Source: Mesorhizobium sp.
Lineage (GTDB): Bacteria > Pseudomonadota > Alphaproteobacteria > Rhizobiales > Rhizobiaceae
DNA length: 64,000 bases
Direction: 5' to 3'
Assembly: GCF_024509055.1 (NCBI RefSeq)
Contig: NZ_JANINM010000006.1
Span: 1-64,000 of the forward strand
Shown: in pieces, positions 1-7,682 of the stretch
Layout: each line of letters opens with the position of its first letter
How positions within the stretch are numbered: the first letter of the stretch is position 1
Position numbers and translations under genes: made by a program
The notes under the pieces: model-generated
Databases searched by the model: none
What the model saw: the letters and a program-made list of their open reading frames with translations, nothing else
What the model was told of the DNA's origin: nothing

Positions 1-917
1 GCGCCTATATCGACTACGCGATAGACGAGACGCGCAACTTCGCCGCCCACCCGCTGCTACGGCGCGCGCTGAAGGCGCTGATCGGCGCCTGCGCGCCTCT
101 GGTCAGGGCAAGCGGTCTCGACCATCAGGTGCAGGTCAACAACTGGCTCTACTCGACCAATCCCGTGCCGCTGCTCGACCGGCAGACGGTCTCCGCGCTT
201 CGCACGGCGCTGGTCGCGCGCTTCCCGGACCGCGCCATCGTGATCCGATCGCTGAACGAGATCGCCGATCCGGCCACCATTGCCGCTTTAAAGGCGGAAG
301 GCTTTCGCATGCTGGCGGCCCGCCAAATCTACATATTCGCCGACCGCGGCGCGGCTCCGGCCATGACGCGCGACATGAAGCGCGACCGCGCCCGGTTGCG
401 CTCGACACCCTTCGAGCATGTCGGCAATGCGGACTTCACCGAGGCCGACTATGCGCGCGCGGAAACGCTCTACAACATGCTCTACCTGGACAAATACACG
501 CCGCTCAATCCGCACTACACGGCACGCTATATCCGCGAGATGCACGGGCGCGGCATCGTCAGCCTTGCCGGCCTGCGCCGTCCAGGCGGCGAACTGGTTG
601 CGGTCACAGGGCTGTTCGAGAACGGCGGCACGCTCACCCAGCCCGTCGTTGGCTACGACACCGGCCTGCCGATCGGAGAGGGGCTCTACCGCATGGTTAT
701 GGCGATGGCGCAGCACCATGCCACAGCGCGGGGCCTGTTCTTCAACATGAGCGCCGGCGCGGCCGGCTTCAAGCGCCGGCGCGGTGCTGTCGCCGCCATC
801 GAGTACACCGCCGTCTATGCCGGCCATCTCCCGCGCCGCCGGCGGCTGGCGATCCGCATCATGGAGAGCCTGCTGGCGCGGATAGGCATTCCACTGCTCA
901 GGAGATTCGAACTGTGA
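1..917 (+). CDS. Acyltransferase-like protein (GNAT/FemAB-like), 5' end outside window
   Basis: The frame is open from base 3 to the left edge, so the ORF-track start (a GTG at 129) is internal and the real start lies outside. About 304 residues are visible. The C-terminal 200 residues look like the acyl-CoA N-acyltransferase (GNAT/FemAB) fold: alternating helices and strands, a conserved-looking core around VTGLFENGG, and an [13 protein letters not shown] stretch near the end. No diagnostic acetyl-CoA motif can be named with certainty, so the family call is tentative and the substrate unknown. Its stop overlaps the GTG start of the Rieske oxygenase (GTGA), which indicates translational coupling and a shared pathway. 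Confidence 0.6.
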   Translation, partial: AYIDYAIDETRNFAAHPLLRRALKALIGACAPLVRASGLDHQVQVNNWLYSTNPVPLLDRQTVSALRTALVARFPDRAIVIRSLNEIADPATIAALKAEGFRMLAARQIYIFADRGAAPAMTRDMKRDRARLRSTPFEHVGNADFTEADYARAETLYNMLYLDKYTPLNPHYTARYIREMHGRGIVSLAGLRRPGGELVAVTGLFENGGTLTQPVVGYDTGLPIGEGLYRMVMAMAQHHATARGLFFNMSAGAAGFKRRRGAVAAIEYTAVYAGHLPRRRRLAIRIMESLLARIGIPLLRRFEL

Positions 918-1900
918 GCGGGAAGGATCACTGGCAGGCCGTGGCGCTGTCGGCCGACATCGGCAAGCGGCCGAAGCGTATCCTGTTCGACGGGCAGCCT
1001 GTGGTGCTGTTCCGCTCGGTGCAAGGCATTGCGGCCCTGTTCGACCGCTGCCCGCACCGGCTGGTGGAATTGTCGACCGGCAAGGTCGTCGGCGGCGCGA
1101 TCGAATGCCCTTATCACGGCTGGCGCTACGACAGCGAAGGCCGCTGCACCGCCATTCCCGGCCATGTCGGCGCCATGCCGCATTACCGGGTGCGCCGCTA
1201 CGCCGCAATTGAGCGCGACGGCGTTGTCTTCGTCTCGTCCGGCACGCCGCAGGGCGAACCTTACCTTCATTGCATGCAGGGCAAGGACATCATCGTGCGG
1301 CGGGTGCGCTCATCGACGCAGTCGACGGTGATCGACGCGGCGGAAAACATCCTCGACGCCACCCACACCCATTTCACGCATAAGGGCCTGCTGCGTGGCC
1401 TGACCTCCAGGCGCCATCTGGTGCGGGTCGAGGTGACCGGTGGCGAGGGCTGGGTCGAGGCCTGTTACACCGGCGAGGATCGCCAGCAGGGCCTGATCAG
1501 CCGGCTCCTGGAAGGCGAGCGGGCGAAAACCATCGGCCGCTTCCGCCACCCCGGTATCGCCGAGCTTGAATATTGGAGCAGGGACGGGTTGGTGCTCGCC
1601 ACCACGTTCCATTTGCGCCAGGCCGATGAGCGAACTGTCGAAGGCATCGGCTGGCTGATCGGCCGACGCCAGGGCCTGCTCGGCGAGTTGAAGGCGCTCG
1701 CCTTCAAGCCGCTCTTCACCATCGCGCTTCACCAGGACAGGCGGGTGCTGAAATCGGCAAGCGACAACGCCCGCTTCGCGCCTGCGACGGTGCCGGTGAT
1801 CGGCCCGCTCGATTTCCTGCGCCGCGACATCGCGGCCATCATGGAGGGCAAGATGCCGGCAGCGGCGGGCGAGGCGGGGGTGCACCAGATTGAATTGTAA
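914..1900 (+). CDS. Rieske [2Fe-2S] non-heme iron oxygenase, alpha-subunit type
   Basis: 328 residues from a GTG start that overlaps the upstream stop. The N-terminal Rieske domain has both cluster-binding pairs, CPH at about residue 46 and CPYH at about 65. The catalytic domain has the mononuclear iron motif N-x2-D-x2-H-x4-H at 145-156 (within [13 protein letters not shown]). This marks a ring-hydroxylating or demethylating oxygenase of the alpha-subunit class that takes electrons from a separate reductase; no reductase or ferredoxin gene is visible nearby. Coupling to the acyltransferase-like gene and the nearby ATP-grasp ligase suggests tailoring of a small molecule rather than aromatic catabolism, which is inference. 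Cytoplasmic; no signal peptide. Confidence 0.9.
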   Translation: MSGKDHWQAVALSADIGKRPKRILFDGQPVVLFRSVQGIAALFDRCPHRLVELSTGKVVGGAIECPYHGWRYDSEGRCTAIPGHVGAMPHYRVRRYAAIERDGVVFVSSGTPQGEPYLHCMQGKDIIVRRVRSSTQSTVIDAAENILDATHTHFTHKGLLRGLTSRRHLVRVEVTGGEGWVEACYTGEDRQQGLISRLLEGERAKTIGRFRHPGIAELEYWSRDGLVLATTFHLRQADERTVEGIGWLIGRRQGLLGELKALAFKPLFTIALHQDRRVLKSASDNARFAPATVPVIGPLDFLRRDIAAIMEGKMPAAAGEAGVHQIEL

Positions 1901-1932
1901 GGTGCCGACAAGGACGCATGTCGAGTTCCTTC

Positions 1933-2091
1933 GCGCCCCCCTCTGGCCTGCCGGACATCTCCCCCACGAGGGGGGAGATTGGCAGTTCCGCAGCCTTCGC
2001 TAATTGCGGGCGTTACCGGAAGGTCGCCGACGCCGGCGCTGCTGATCTCCCCCCTCGTGGGGGAGATGTCCGGCAGGACAGAGGGGGGCGC
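1933..2091. repeat. Long palindromic intergenic repeat (rhizobial type)
   Basis: Two arms of about 47 bases are near-perfect reverse complements: left 1933-1979, right 2044-2091. Each contains ATCTCCCCC-type blocks and the core CCTGCCGGACAT or its complement, around a 64-base middle. It sits between two convergent genes, so it could also act as a terminator. A short relative occurs at 30313-30353. Confidence 0.85.
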
Positions 2092-2106
2092 CGTAAAGCG
2101 CTAGCG

Positions 2107-3273
2107 TCAATGAAAATCTGCCGGCCCGTTCCATTCGATATCCCGCGTTGACGCCGCCTGCAGGCTGATGCGCTGGCGAAGCGCCGTCCCGACAATCTCC
2201 GCAAGCGCCGGCCACTGCGCCTTCACCGGCTCCGGATCGCCGGGCCAGTCGAGCAGCTCCCGGCCTTCGCGCATCGCCTGCCGGAAGCGGCCGAGACCGC
2301 CGGATCGCAAGGCAGCAGGCAGGCCATAGATCCACATCGCCAGCCGCACGGTTTGCGGCGCGGTGACATCGGGCAGGACTTCCGGCCCGTCCCCCAGCAC
2401 CGCGTCGGCAAAGCGCGCCGGATCGTGGAAGAAATGCAGGCCGCTGACGGCGCGCGGATTGCATTCCAGCGGAAGCACGCGGCCGTCGGCCTCCCGCATC
2501 AGGTCGAAGGAAATCTGCCCTGTCCATTGGGTCGCGGCGACGATGCGTTCGACGAAGTCACGCGCGGCATCGTTCTCCACCCGCTCGAAGAAAATGCCGG
2601 CGCCCTTGCCGGCGCGATATGCCGAGCGATAGAACGCCAGCGCCTTCAGCCTGCCTTCGCGCGCCACCGCATAGGCGCTGATCTCCTCGCCCTCGACGAA
2701 GCGCTGCGCCACCCACGGCATGGCGGGCGAGGGGGTGATGGCCGCGAGTTTCTCCGGCGCCGGCCGCAACAGCACACGGCTGGCGAAGCGCGACCAGACC
2801 GGCTTGAACACCAGCTCGCGCGAGTGGCCACGCACCGCGCGGAGATCGTCGGGCGACCGCAGCAGCCTGGTTTCTGGCACCGCCAGGCCGAGCTTTTCGG
2901 CGAGCCTGATGAAGGCATGCTTGTTGTGGACCTCCGCCAGCAGGCCGATGCCGGGCGCGAACAGCCGGGCCGGCATGGCGCGTCCGCGCCAGGTCGGCGC
3001 GAGGTGGAAAACCTCCTCGCAGGTGGGAATGACGAGCCCGACATTTTCCTTGCGGATCAGCGCCTCGATCGCCTCCGCATAGGCCTGCGGCTCGAAGCGC
3101 GGCGGCGGCAGCCGGTGGTACCGCGCGCAGGCCTTGCTGGCGGCGGCGATCGGACGCGCCGGCGTGTCGGCCAGGACCACGCGGCGGCCGGCGCCGTCGA
3201 GCAGGCGCGCCAGATGCAGCGCCACCGGTGCGCGTGCGCCGGTGATGAGCACCGTCTTGTCAGCCCCCGGCAT
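2107..3273 (-). CDS. ATP-grasp domain ligase of unknown substrate
   Basis: 388 residues starting at ATG. The N-terminus (VLITGARAPVALHLARLL) resembles the nucleotide-binding pre-ATP-grasp fold. The central region (ELVFKPVW, then WVAQRFVEGEEIS) matches ATP-grasp lysine and hinge segments, and the metal-binding end is PLECNPRAVSGLHFF. These proteins join a carboxylate to an amine or thiol through an acyl-phosphate. The substrate cannot be read from sequence. It is convergent with the Rieske oxygenase gene, with a palindromic repeat between them. Together with that gene and the acyltransferase it may form a small biosynthetic locus (inference). Confidence 0.8.
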   Translation of the reverse strand: MPGADKTVLITGARAPVALHLARLLDGAGRRVVLADTPARPIAAASKACARYHRLPPPRFEPQAYAEAIEALIRKENVGLVIPTCEEVFHLAPTWRGRAMPARLFAPGIGLLAEVHNKHAFIRLAEKLGLAVPETRLLRSPDDLRAVRGHSRELVFKPVWSRFASRVLLRPAPEKLAAITPSPAMPWVAQRFVEGEEISAYAVAREGRLKALAFYRSAYRAGKGAGIFFERVENDAARDFVERIVAATQWTGQISFDLMREADGRVLPLECNPRAVSGLHFFHDPARFADAVLGDGPEVLPDVTAPQTVRLAMWIYGLPAALRSGGLGRFRQAMREGRELLDWPGDPEPVKAQWPALAEIVGTALRQRISLQAASTRDIEWNGPADFH

Positions 3274-3339
3274 CAGCTCATTCGCGGTCGTTTCAGCCGC
3301 GACGACCGTTGCGCGAAAACCAGGCGCTTGGCAATCGGG

Positions 3340-4518
3340 CTACTTCCCACCCACAGGCAGCGCGCGCTGCACCACAGTGAGGAAGAAGCGTATGCCGATC
3401 GGGATGATGGCGTCGTTGAAGACGTAGCGGTCGCCATGCAGCCCGGCGCCAGGGCCGACATCGCCGGCGCCGATCCAGACATAGGCGCCGTCGCCGACGC
3501 CCTGTAGCAGGAAGGCGAAATCCTCGCAGCCCATGCTGGGCTGGAATTCTGTCGAGACGCGCTCGGCGCCGACGGTGTCCGCGCCGGCCTGTGCGGCAAG
3601 CGCCGCGCCGGTCGCCGGGTTCACCACCGGCGGGTAGCCGCGCTTGTAGGTGAGCTCCGCACTGGCGCCATGCATCGCGGCGCATGAGGCCGCCACGCGC
3701 TCGATCTCGACCGCGCAATGGTCGGAAAGTGCCCGGTCGTAGAAGCGGCAGGTGCCTTCCACCTTCACTTCGCCCGGCACGAAATTGTTGAAGCGGCCGC
3801 CATGGATCTGCGTGACCGACAGCACGACGGGCGATAGCGGGTCGACGCTGCGGGAGACCAGCCGCTGGATCGCCGTGACGAAGCTGGCGGCGGCCAGCAG
3901 CGGATCGTCGCCAAGATGCGGCATCGCCGCGTGGCAGCCGCTGCCGCGAAAGGCGATCTCGAAATCGTCGACCGCCGCCATCTGCGGCCCGGCGCGCACG
4001 CCTATTTGGCCTTCCGGAAAACCCGGCCAGTTGTGGACCGCAAACACCTGATCGGCCGGAAAGCGCTTCAACAACCCATCCTCGATCATCTTCCTGCCGC
4101 CACCAAGCACTTCCTCGGCCGGCTGGAAGACAAACACCACGGTGCCGTCGAAGCTCTCGCTTTCGGCAAGCAGCTTGGCCGCGCCGAGCAGCATCGCGGT
4201 ATGGCCGTCATGGCCGCAGGCATGCATGACGCCGTCGTTGCGCGAGGCATAGGCGACATCGGCGGCCTCCCTGATCGGCAGCGCGTCAAGCTCGGCGCGC
4301 AGCGCGATCGCATTGCCGTTCCGGCCTTTCGTCAGCGTCGCCACCACTGCCGTGGCGCTGACATCGGTGTGGACGGCAAGCCCGAATTCCTTCAGCTTCG
4401 CCGCAACGAAAGCCGCCGTCTCATGCTCGGCAAAGCCAAGCTCCGGATTGGCGTGGATGTGCCGGCGCCAGCCGATCACCTCGGGCACGATCGCTGCCAC
4501 TCTGTCGTTTTCCTGCAT
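3340..4518 (-). CDS. M20 family amidohydrolase (hippurate/IAA-amino acid hydrolase type)
   Basis: 392 residues from the ATG at 4518 (MQENDRV). The ORF-track entry runs far upstream across the divergent AraC gene, so that extension is rejected. Metal-binding motifs are clear: MHACGHDGHTAMLLGAA for the first ligands and FQPAEEVLGGG for the catalytic glutamates, as in M20D peptidases that hydrolyse N-acyl amino acids. Length is typical for the family. No signal peptide is visible, so it is probably cytoplasmic. It is divergently transcribed from an AraC regulator 99 bases away, which likely controls it. The natural substrate is not determinable. Confidence 0.92.
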   Translation of the reverse strand: MQENDRVAAIVPEVIGWRRHIHANPELGFAEHETAAFVAAKLKEFGLAVHTDVSATAVVATLTKGRNGNAIALRAELDALPIREAADVAYASRNDGVMHACGHDGHTAMLLGAAKLLAESESFDGTVVFVFQPAEEVLGGGRKMIEDGLLKRFPADQVFAVHNWPGFPEGQIGVRAGPQMAAVDDFEIAFRGSGCHAAMPHLGDDPLLAAASFVTAIQRLVSRSVDPLSPVVLSVTQIHGGRFNNFVPGEVKVEGTCRFYDRALSDHCAVEIERVAASCAAMHGASAELTYKRGYPPVVNPATGAALAAQAGADTVGAERVSTEFQPSMGCEDFAFLLQGVGDGAYVWIGAGDVGPGAGLHGDRYVFNDAIIPIGIRFFLTVVQRALPVGGK

Positions 4519-4617
4519 CGTCCGGTCTCCGCATGGGTCGCGGTGATGTTGCCGATCTCGCTGGTTAGCGTCTTGAACGGGATTGACGGGCAGAGCGGTT
4601 TGGAGAAGGCTTGCCGG

Positions 4618-5448
4618 ATGAGCGAAGCTGGCGAGCAACGCGAGCGCGAGGCAGCAAAGCTGACGCGGCACCATGGGCTTGGCGGCCTCGAAATGCTCGC
4701 CGCCCGCTACCGCGACCATGCCTATGCGCTGCACACCCATCCGACCTGGGTCTTTGGCGTCGTCGTGGCCGGCGTCGAGAAGCTCCGCATCGGTCGCCGC
4801 CAGCATCTGGCGCCGGCGGGCTCGATGATCATCGTCAATCCCGAAGAGCCGCATGATGGCGAGAAGGGAATTCCCGCCGGCTGGGCGTACCGCACCTGCT
4901 ATCCGGGTGCCGAGCTGATGGGCGAGATCGCCGAGGACCTGGAATTGCCCGGATTGCCGATGTTCGGCGACGGCATCGTGGTGGCGCCGGAATTGGCGCT
5001 GGCCTTCGTGAAGGCGCATCGGCTGGCCGGGCAGCCGTTGGAGCAGGAGGGGGCGATGCTCGTGGCGCTTGGCGAACTCGTCAAGCGTTTCGGCGACGGC
5101 AAGCGCCGAGACCGCGCCTCGGGCGGCGGCGAAGCGGCGCGGCGTTTCCGCCTTTATGGCGATATTATCGAGGCCGAGCTTTCAGCTGGTTTCGACCTCG
5201 CGCATCTGGCATCTGCCGGCGGGGTCACCCGCTTCCAGGTCATCCGCGACTTCAACCGTGCCGCCGGCATGACGCCAGGCCAGTACCTGCGTGACCGCCG
5301 CATCCGCGCCGCCTCGGCGCTGATGAAGGCCGGCATGCCGCTAGCCGAGATCGCGGCCGAAACAGGCTTCGCCGACCAGAGCCATCTCACAAGAGTGTTC
5401 AAGACGGTCAAGGGCATGTCGCCCGGCGCCTGGCGCGCCGCGGCGTGA
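4618..5448 (+). CDS. AraC-family transcriptional regulator with N-terminal cupin domain
   Basis: 276 residues from ATG 4618; the longer ORF upstream overlaps the M20 gene and is not used. Residues 1 to about 150 form an AraC-type cupin sensor (ALHTHPTWVFGVVVAG, then SMIIVNPEEPHDG). The C-terminal 100 residues contain two helix-turn-helix units, with FDLAHLASAGGVTRFQVIRDF and then PLAEIAAETGFADQSHLTRVFK, the classic AraC signature. Head-to-head arrangement with the M20 hydrolase points to local control of that gene, probably in response to its substrate. Confidence 0.9.
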   Translation: MSEAGEQREREAAKLTRHHGLGGLEMLAARYRDHAYALHTHPTWVFGVVVAGVEKLRIGRRQHLAPAGSMIIVNPEEPHDGEKGIPAGWAYRTCYPGAELMGEIAEDLELPGLPMFGDGIVVAPELALAFVKAHRLAGQPLEQEGAMLVALGELVKRFGDGKRRDRASGGGEAARRFRLYGDIIEAELSAGFDLAHLASAGGVTRFQVIRDFNRAAGMTPGQYLRDRRIRAASALMKAGMPLAEIAAETGFADQSHLTRVFKTVKGMSPGAWRAAA

Positions 5449-5487
5449 AAGAATTCAGAAGAGAGTGCGTGTTTCCCTTCTGCAGTC

Positions 5488-5517
5488 GCGTCGCCTGAAT
5501 CCATTGCAGCGCGACGC
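5488..5517. repeat. Short dyad repeat, diverged relative of the element at 26293
   Basis: Arms GCGTCGC and GCGACGC enclose CTGAATCCATTGCAGC. The layout and loop resemble the stronger palindrome at 26293-26334 (TGAATTCGTTCAAA loop). It lies between the convergent AraC and DUF995 genes. Confidence 0.5.
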
Positions 5518-5538
5518 GTGCTTGGTTCGGTCAGAGGG

Positions 5539-6039
5539 CTACAGTTTTGCCTTGATGCGCTTCATCTTGCCGCTGGCATAGTCGCCGTAGCGCAGCTGCG
5601 ATTTGCCATGCCGGTCCCTGAATGCGTACCAGTCACCATCCGGCAGTTTGCGCTGGTAGATTATCTTTCCGGCCTGGCGGTGCTCGAAGCAGGTCATGGA
5701 TGCCTTGGCGCCCCACGCGCCATGCCACGTCGCGCGGTAGCATAGCTTGCCGCCGCCGGGTATGAACCATATCCCGTCTCCATAGCCGGGCTTGCCCTTG
5801 TCCGAAGTCCAGGCATCGAACTGCCGCTGCTTGACCGCGAAGAACGCGGCGCCGTTCTTTCCCCAGAGCCACGAATGGTTTTGATAGAGCTGGTAGACGC
5901 CTTCATCCGATACGGCGGCCGCCTTTGCCGCCTGGCCGTCAATCTTGTTCGCGTCCTTGGCCATCGCGGAAGCCTGCAGGCTCAATACAAAAACGGAGCA
6001 GGCAAATGCCGCTCCGAGACAATTTCCCAAGACCCATTT
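5539..6039 (-). CDS. DUF995 secreted protein, copy 1
   Basis: About 166 residues if the GTG at 6039 (MKWVLGNC) is used, which has a GGGGTGA ribosome site just upstream; a GTG at 6057 would add six residues. A signal peptide is evident: hydrophobic LGAAFACSVFVLSLQASAMA followed by KD. The mature part has the pattern H-x-W-x-W-x2-GAA, then TCFEHR and GDWYAFRD, shared with the protein at 13072-13650. I recognise this as the DUF995 family of rhizobia; its biochemical role is unknown. Secreted or periplasmic. Its place at the edge of the glycan locus suggests a role in polysaccharide export or modification (inference). Confidence 0.75.
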   Translation of the reverse strand, partial: KWVLGNCLGAAFACSVFVLSLQASAMAKDANKIDGQAAKAAAVSDEGVYQLYQNHSWLWGKNGAAFFAVKQRQFDAWTSDKGKPGYGDGIWFIPGGGKLCYRATWHGAWGAKASMTCFEHRQAGKIIYQRKLPDGDWYAFRDRHGKSQLRYGDYASGKMKRIKAKL

Positions 6040-6173
6040 CACAATTTCACCCCACACTTGTTACGCCATGCCTTAACCGGCCCCCAAAGCCTCGCCCCGG
6101 AAGTGATCACTGTCAAACTGAAAGGGTGGAGCCCATCCCGGTCGCGCCGGGACAGGCACGTTTTGTCACGCCA

Positions 6174-7088
6174 TCAAGGCAGGACGTGCTGGGTGACTCG
6201 CCAGTCGGGCTTCCCATAGCCGCCAAGCCAAGGCCACACTTCCTTCTGGTTGAAGTAGACCACGGACGTCAGGGCCGGAAACTCCGCATAGGACTTGCGG
6301 GAATCTTCCGCCCATTGCGATACGTAGCCCTGCTTGCCCACATAGCCCAGCTCGGCGACGATAACCGGCTTATTGAATTTCGCAACGCGGTCGTAGCCGG
6401 GCTTCAGCGTCTCGGCGAAAGTCCGGTCCCGGCCGGTCTCGTCGTTGTCTTTCTTCTGCAGGCCGAACACCGACAGACCGATTACATCGACATAGTCGTC
6501 GCCCGGATAGTACTTCTCCAGGCCTTCCACGCCCTTGGGTGACCACATGTATTTGGCCGCGGGCGCCGCTTTGCGGCAGACATCGACCTCGCGCTTGTAG
6601 GCTGCGATCCAGTCCTTGGGTGCCCAGTTGGCCCAGGTGAAACGGCCGTTCGTGTCTTCCATTTCCTGCGCCCAGCGGATGGTCACCGCGCTCTTCATCT
6701 GCCCGGCCAGATTGCAGATCGCACGCATGTTGGCGTCATATCTGCCGCTCAAAATGCCGTCGCGCAGTTCGTTCGGCGTGATACGCCAGTCTTTCGACCA
6801 CGTCCAAGGCTCGATGGTGATCAGCAGCGACCTGCCGCGCTGCTGGGCATAGGCGTCGGCCAGCGGCAGTGTCGACAGATCGACGTCTTCCCACGGCAAG
6901 AACAGTTCCTCGATGCTGGCCGTCTTGTCGTTGCTGAAGTCGCCGTAGGGGTCGTACGAGCCGAACGCCGATGCGGCGGTGCCCGTTTGAATAGGGTCCG
7001 TTCCCGTTGTCGAGCCCGCCGAAGCCGGCAACGCGAGGCTCCCGACGATGAGTGCCGACACAAGTGCACTTGTTGCGGAGTATTTCAT
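6174..7088 (-). CDS. Secreted glycoside hydrolase, GH26-like (clan GH-A)
   Basis: 304 residues from ATG 7088; the ORF track extends 156 bases further upstream without a better start. The N-terminus is a signal peptide (MKYSATSALVSALIVGSLALPASAG). A (beta/alpha)8 glycosidase is suggested by TIEPWTW, by RWAQEMED, which holds the likely acid/base glutamate, and by VIVAELGY, which holds the likely nucleophile, as in beta-mannanase/endoglucanase families. It would act in the periplasm or outside on a beta-glycan. It is divergent from the glycosyltransferase at 7683, and such synthase-hydrolase pairs are common in exopolysaccharide loci, where the hydrolase trims or releases the product. The linkage specificity is unknown. 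Confidence 0.8.
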   Translation of the reverse strand: MKYSATSALVSALIVGSLALPASAGSTTGTDPIQTGTAASAFGSYDPYGDFSNDKTASIEELFLPWEDVDLSTLPLADAYAQQRGRSLLITIEPWTWSKDWRITPNELRDGILSGRYDANMRAICNLAGQMKSAVTIRWAQEMEDTNGRFTWANWAPKDWIAAYKREVDVCRKAAPAAKYMWSPKGVEGLEKYYPGDDYVDVIGLSVFGLQKKDNDETGRDRTFAETLKPGYDRVAKFNKPVIVAELGYVGKQGYVSQWAEDSRKSYAEFPALTSVVYFNQKEVWPWLGGYGKPDWRVTQHVLP

Positions 7089-7387
7089 GCCCAATCTCCC
7101 ATGGCCTCTACCTCCGTCGGAGTTCCGCCGGATGTTGAAGCTCGCCACTGCATGCCATGAAACCGGCACGCACACCCAACCTATCGGTCTGCCGACGTGA
7201 TCTGCGGGTTGTCTGAGCGACTGGTGCCGGCGCTCATGGCGCAAGCCGGTTCACCAAGATAGCCTCTTGGGTCGCTTCGGTGCCGAACCCGGGAGAGGGT
7301 CGCCGCGATACTCACAAATTCGCGTCAACGTTACGATATTATCCCTGCCTAAATAAAGATCGTATCCCTGTCGCGAGTCAAGGGCAA

Positions 7388-7578
7388 TTAACCGTTACTT
7401 AACCTTGTTGTCGCCGATATGGTTAACACGCCCGATGGTATGATCATCGCCCGTAGTATTTCGTCGACGGAAATCCATTCGCCGGGGTGCCGCAAGGCGG
7501 AAATTCAACTGGCTGGTGAAGACAAAAGGCAGCCGGCTCAATGCGTTAGGTTAACCAGTTCTCATGAAGCTTGGTTAA
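7388..7578. promoter_or_regulatory. Divergent intergenic region with five TTAACC/GGTTAA motifs
   Basis: The 594-base gap 7089-7682 between the hydrolase and synthase genes holds no gene. It carries TTAACC at 7388 and 7399, GGTTAA at 7421 and 7573, and the palindrome GGTTAACC at 7549-7556. Five hits in about 190 bases is far more than expected in GC-rich DNA. They may be regulator sites for both divergent genes. Similar hexamers occur at 16081 and 16103 in the same locus. Confidence 0.45.
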
Positions 7579-7682
7579 TGCACGCTTAATTTGGTTGACT
7601 TCGGCTTGGCGCGATCTGATTCTGCAGCCGGGCAAACGCCATCGGCCGTGACTGGCCGGGGCGTGTGAAGCGGCGGGTAGTT

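Noticed and set aside
2353-3507. 384-residue plus ORF over the ATP-grasp gene
   Set aside because: Shadow frame; the minus strand carries recognisable ATP-grasp motifs.
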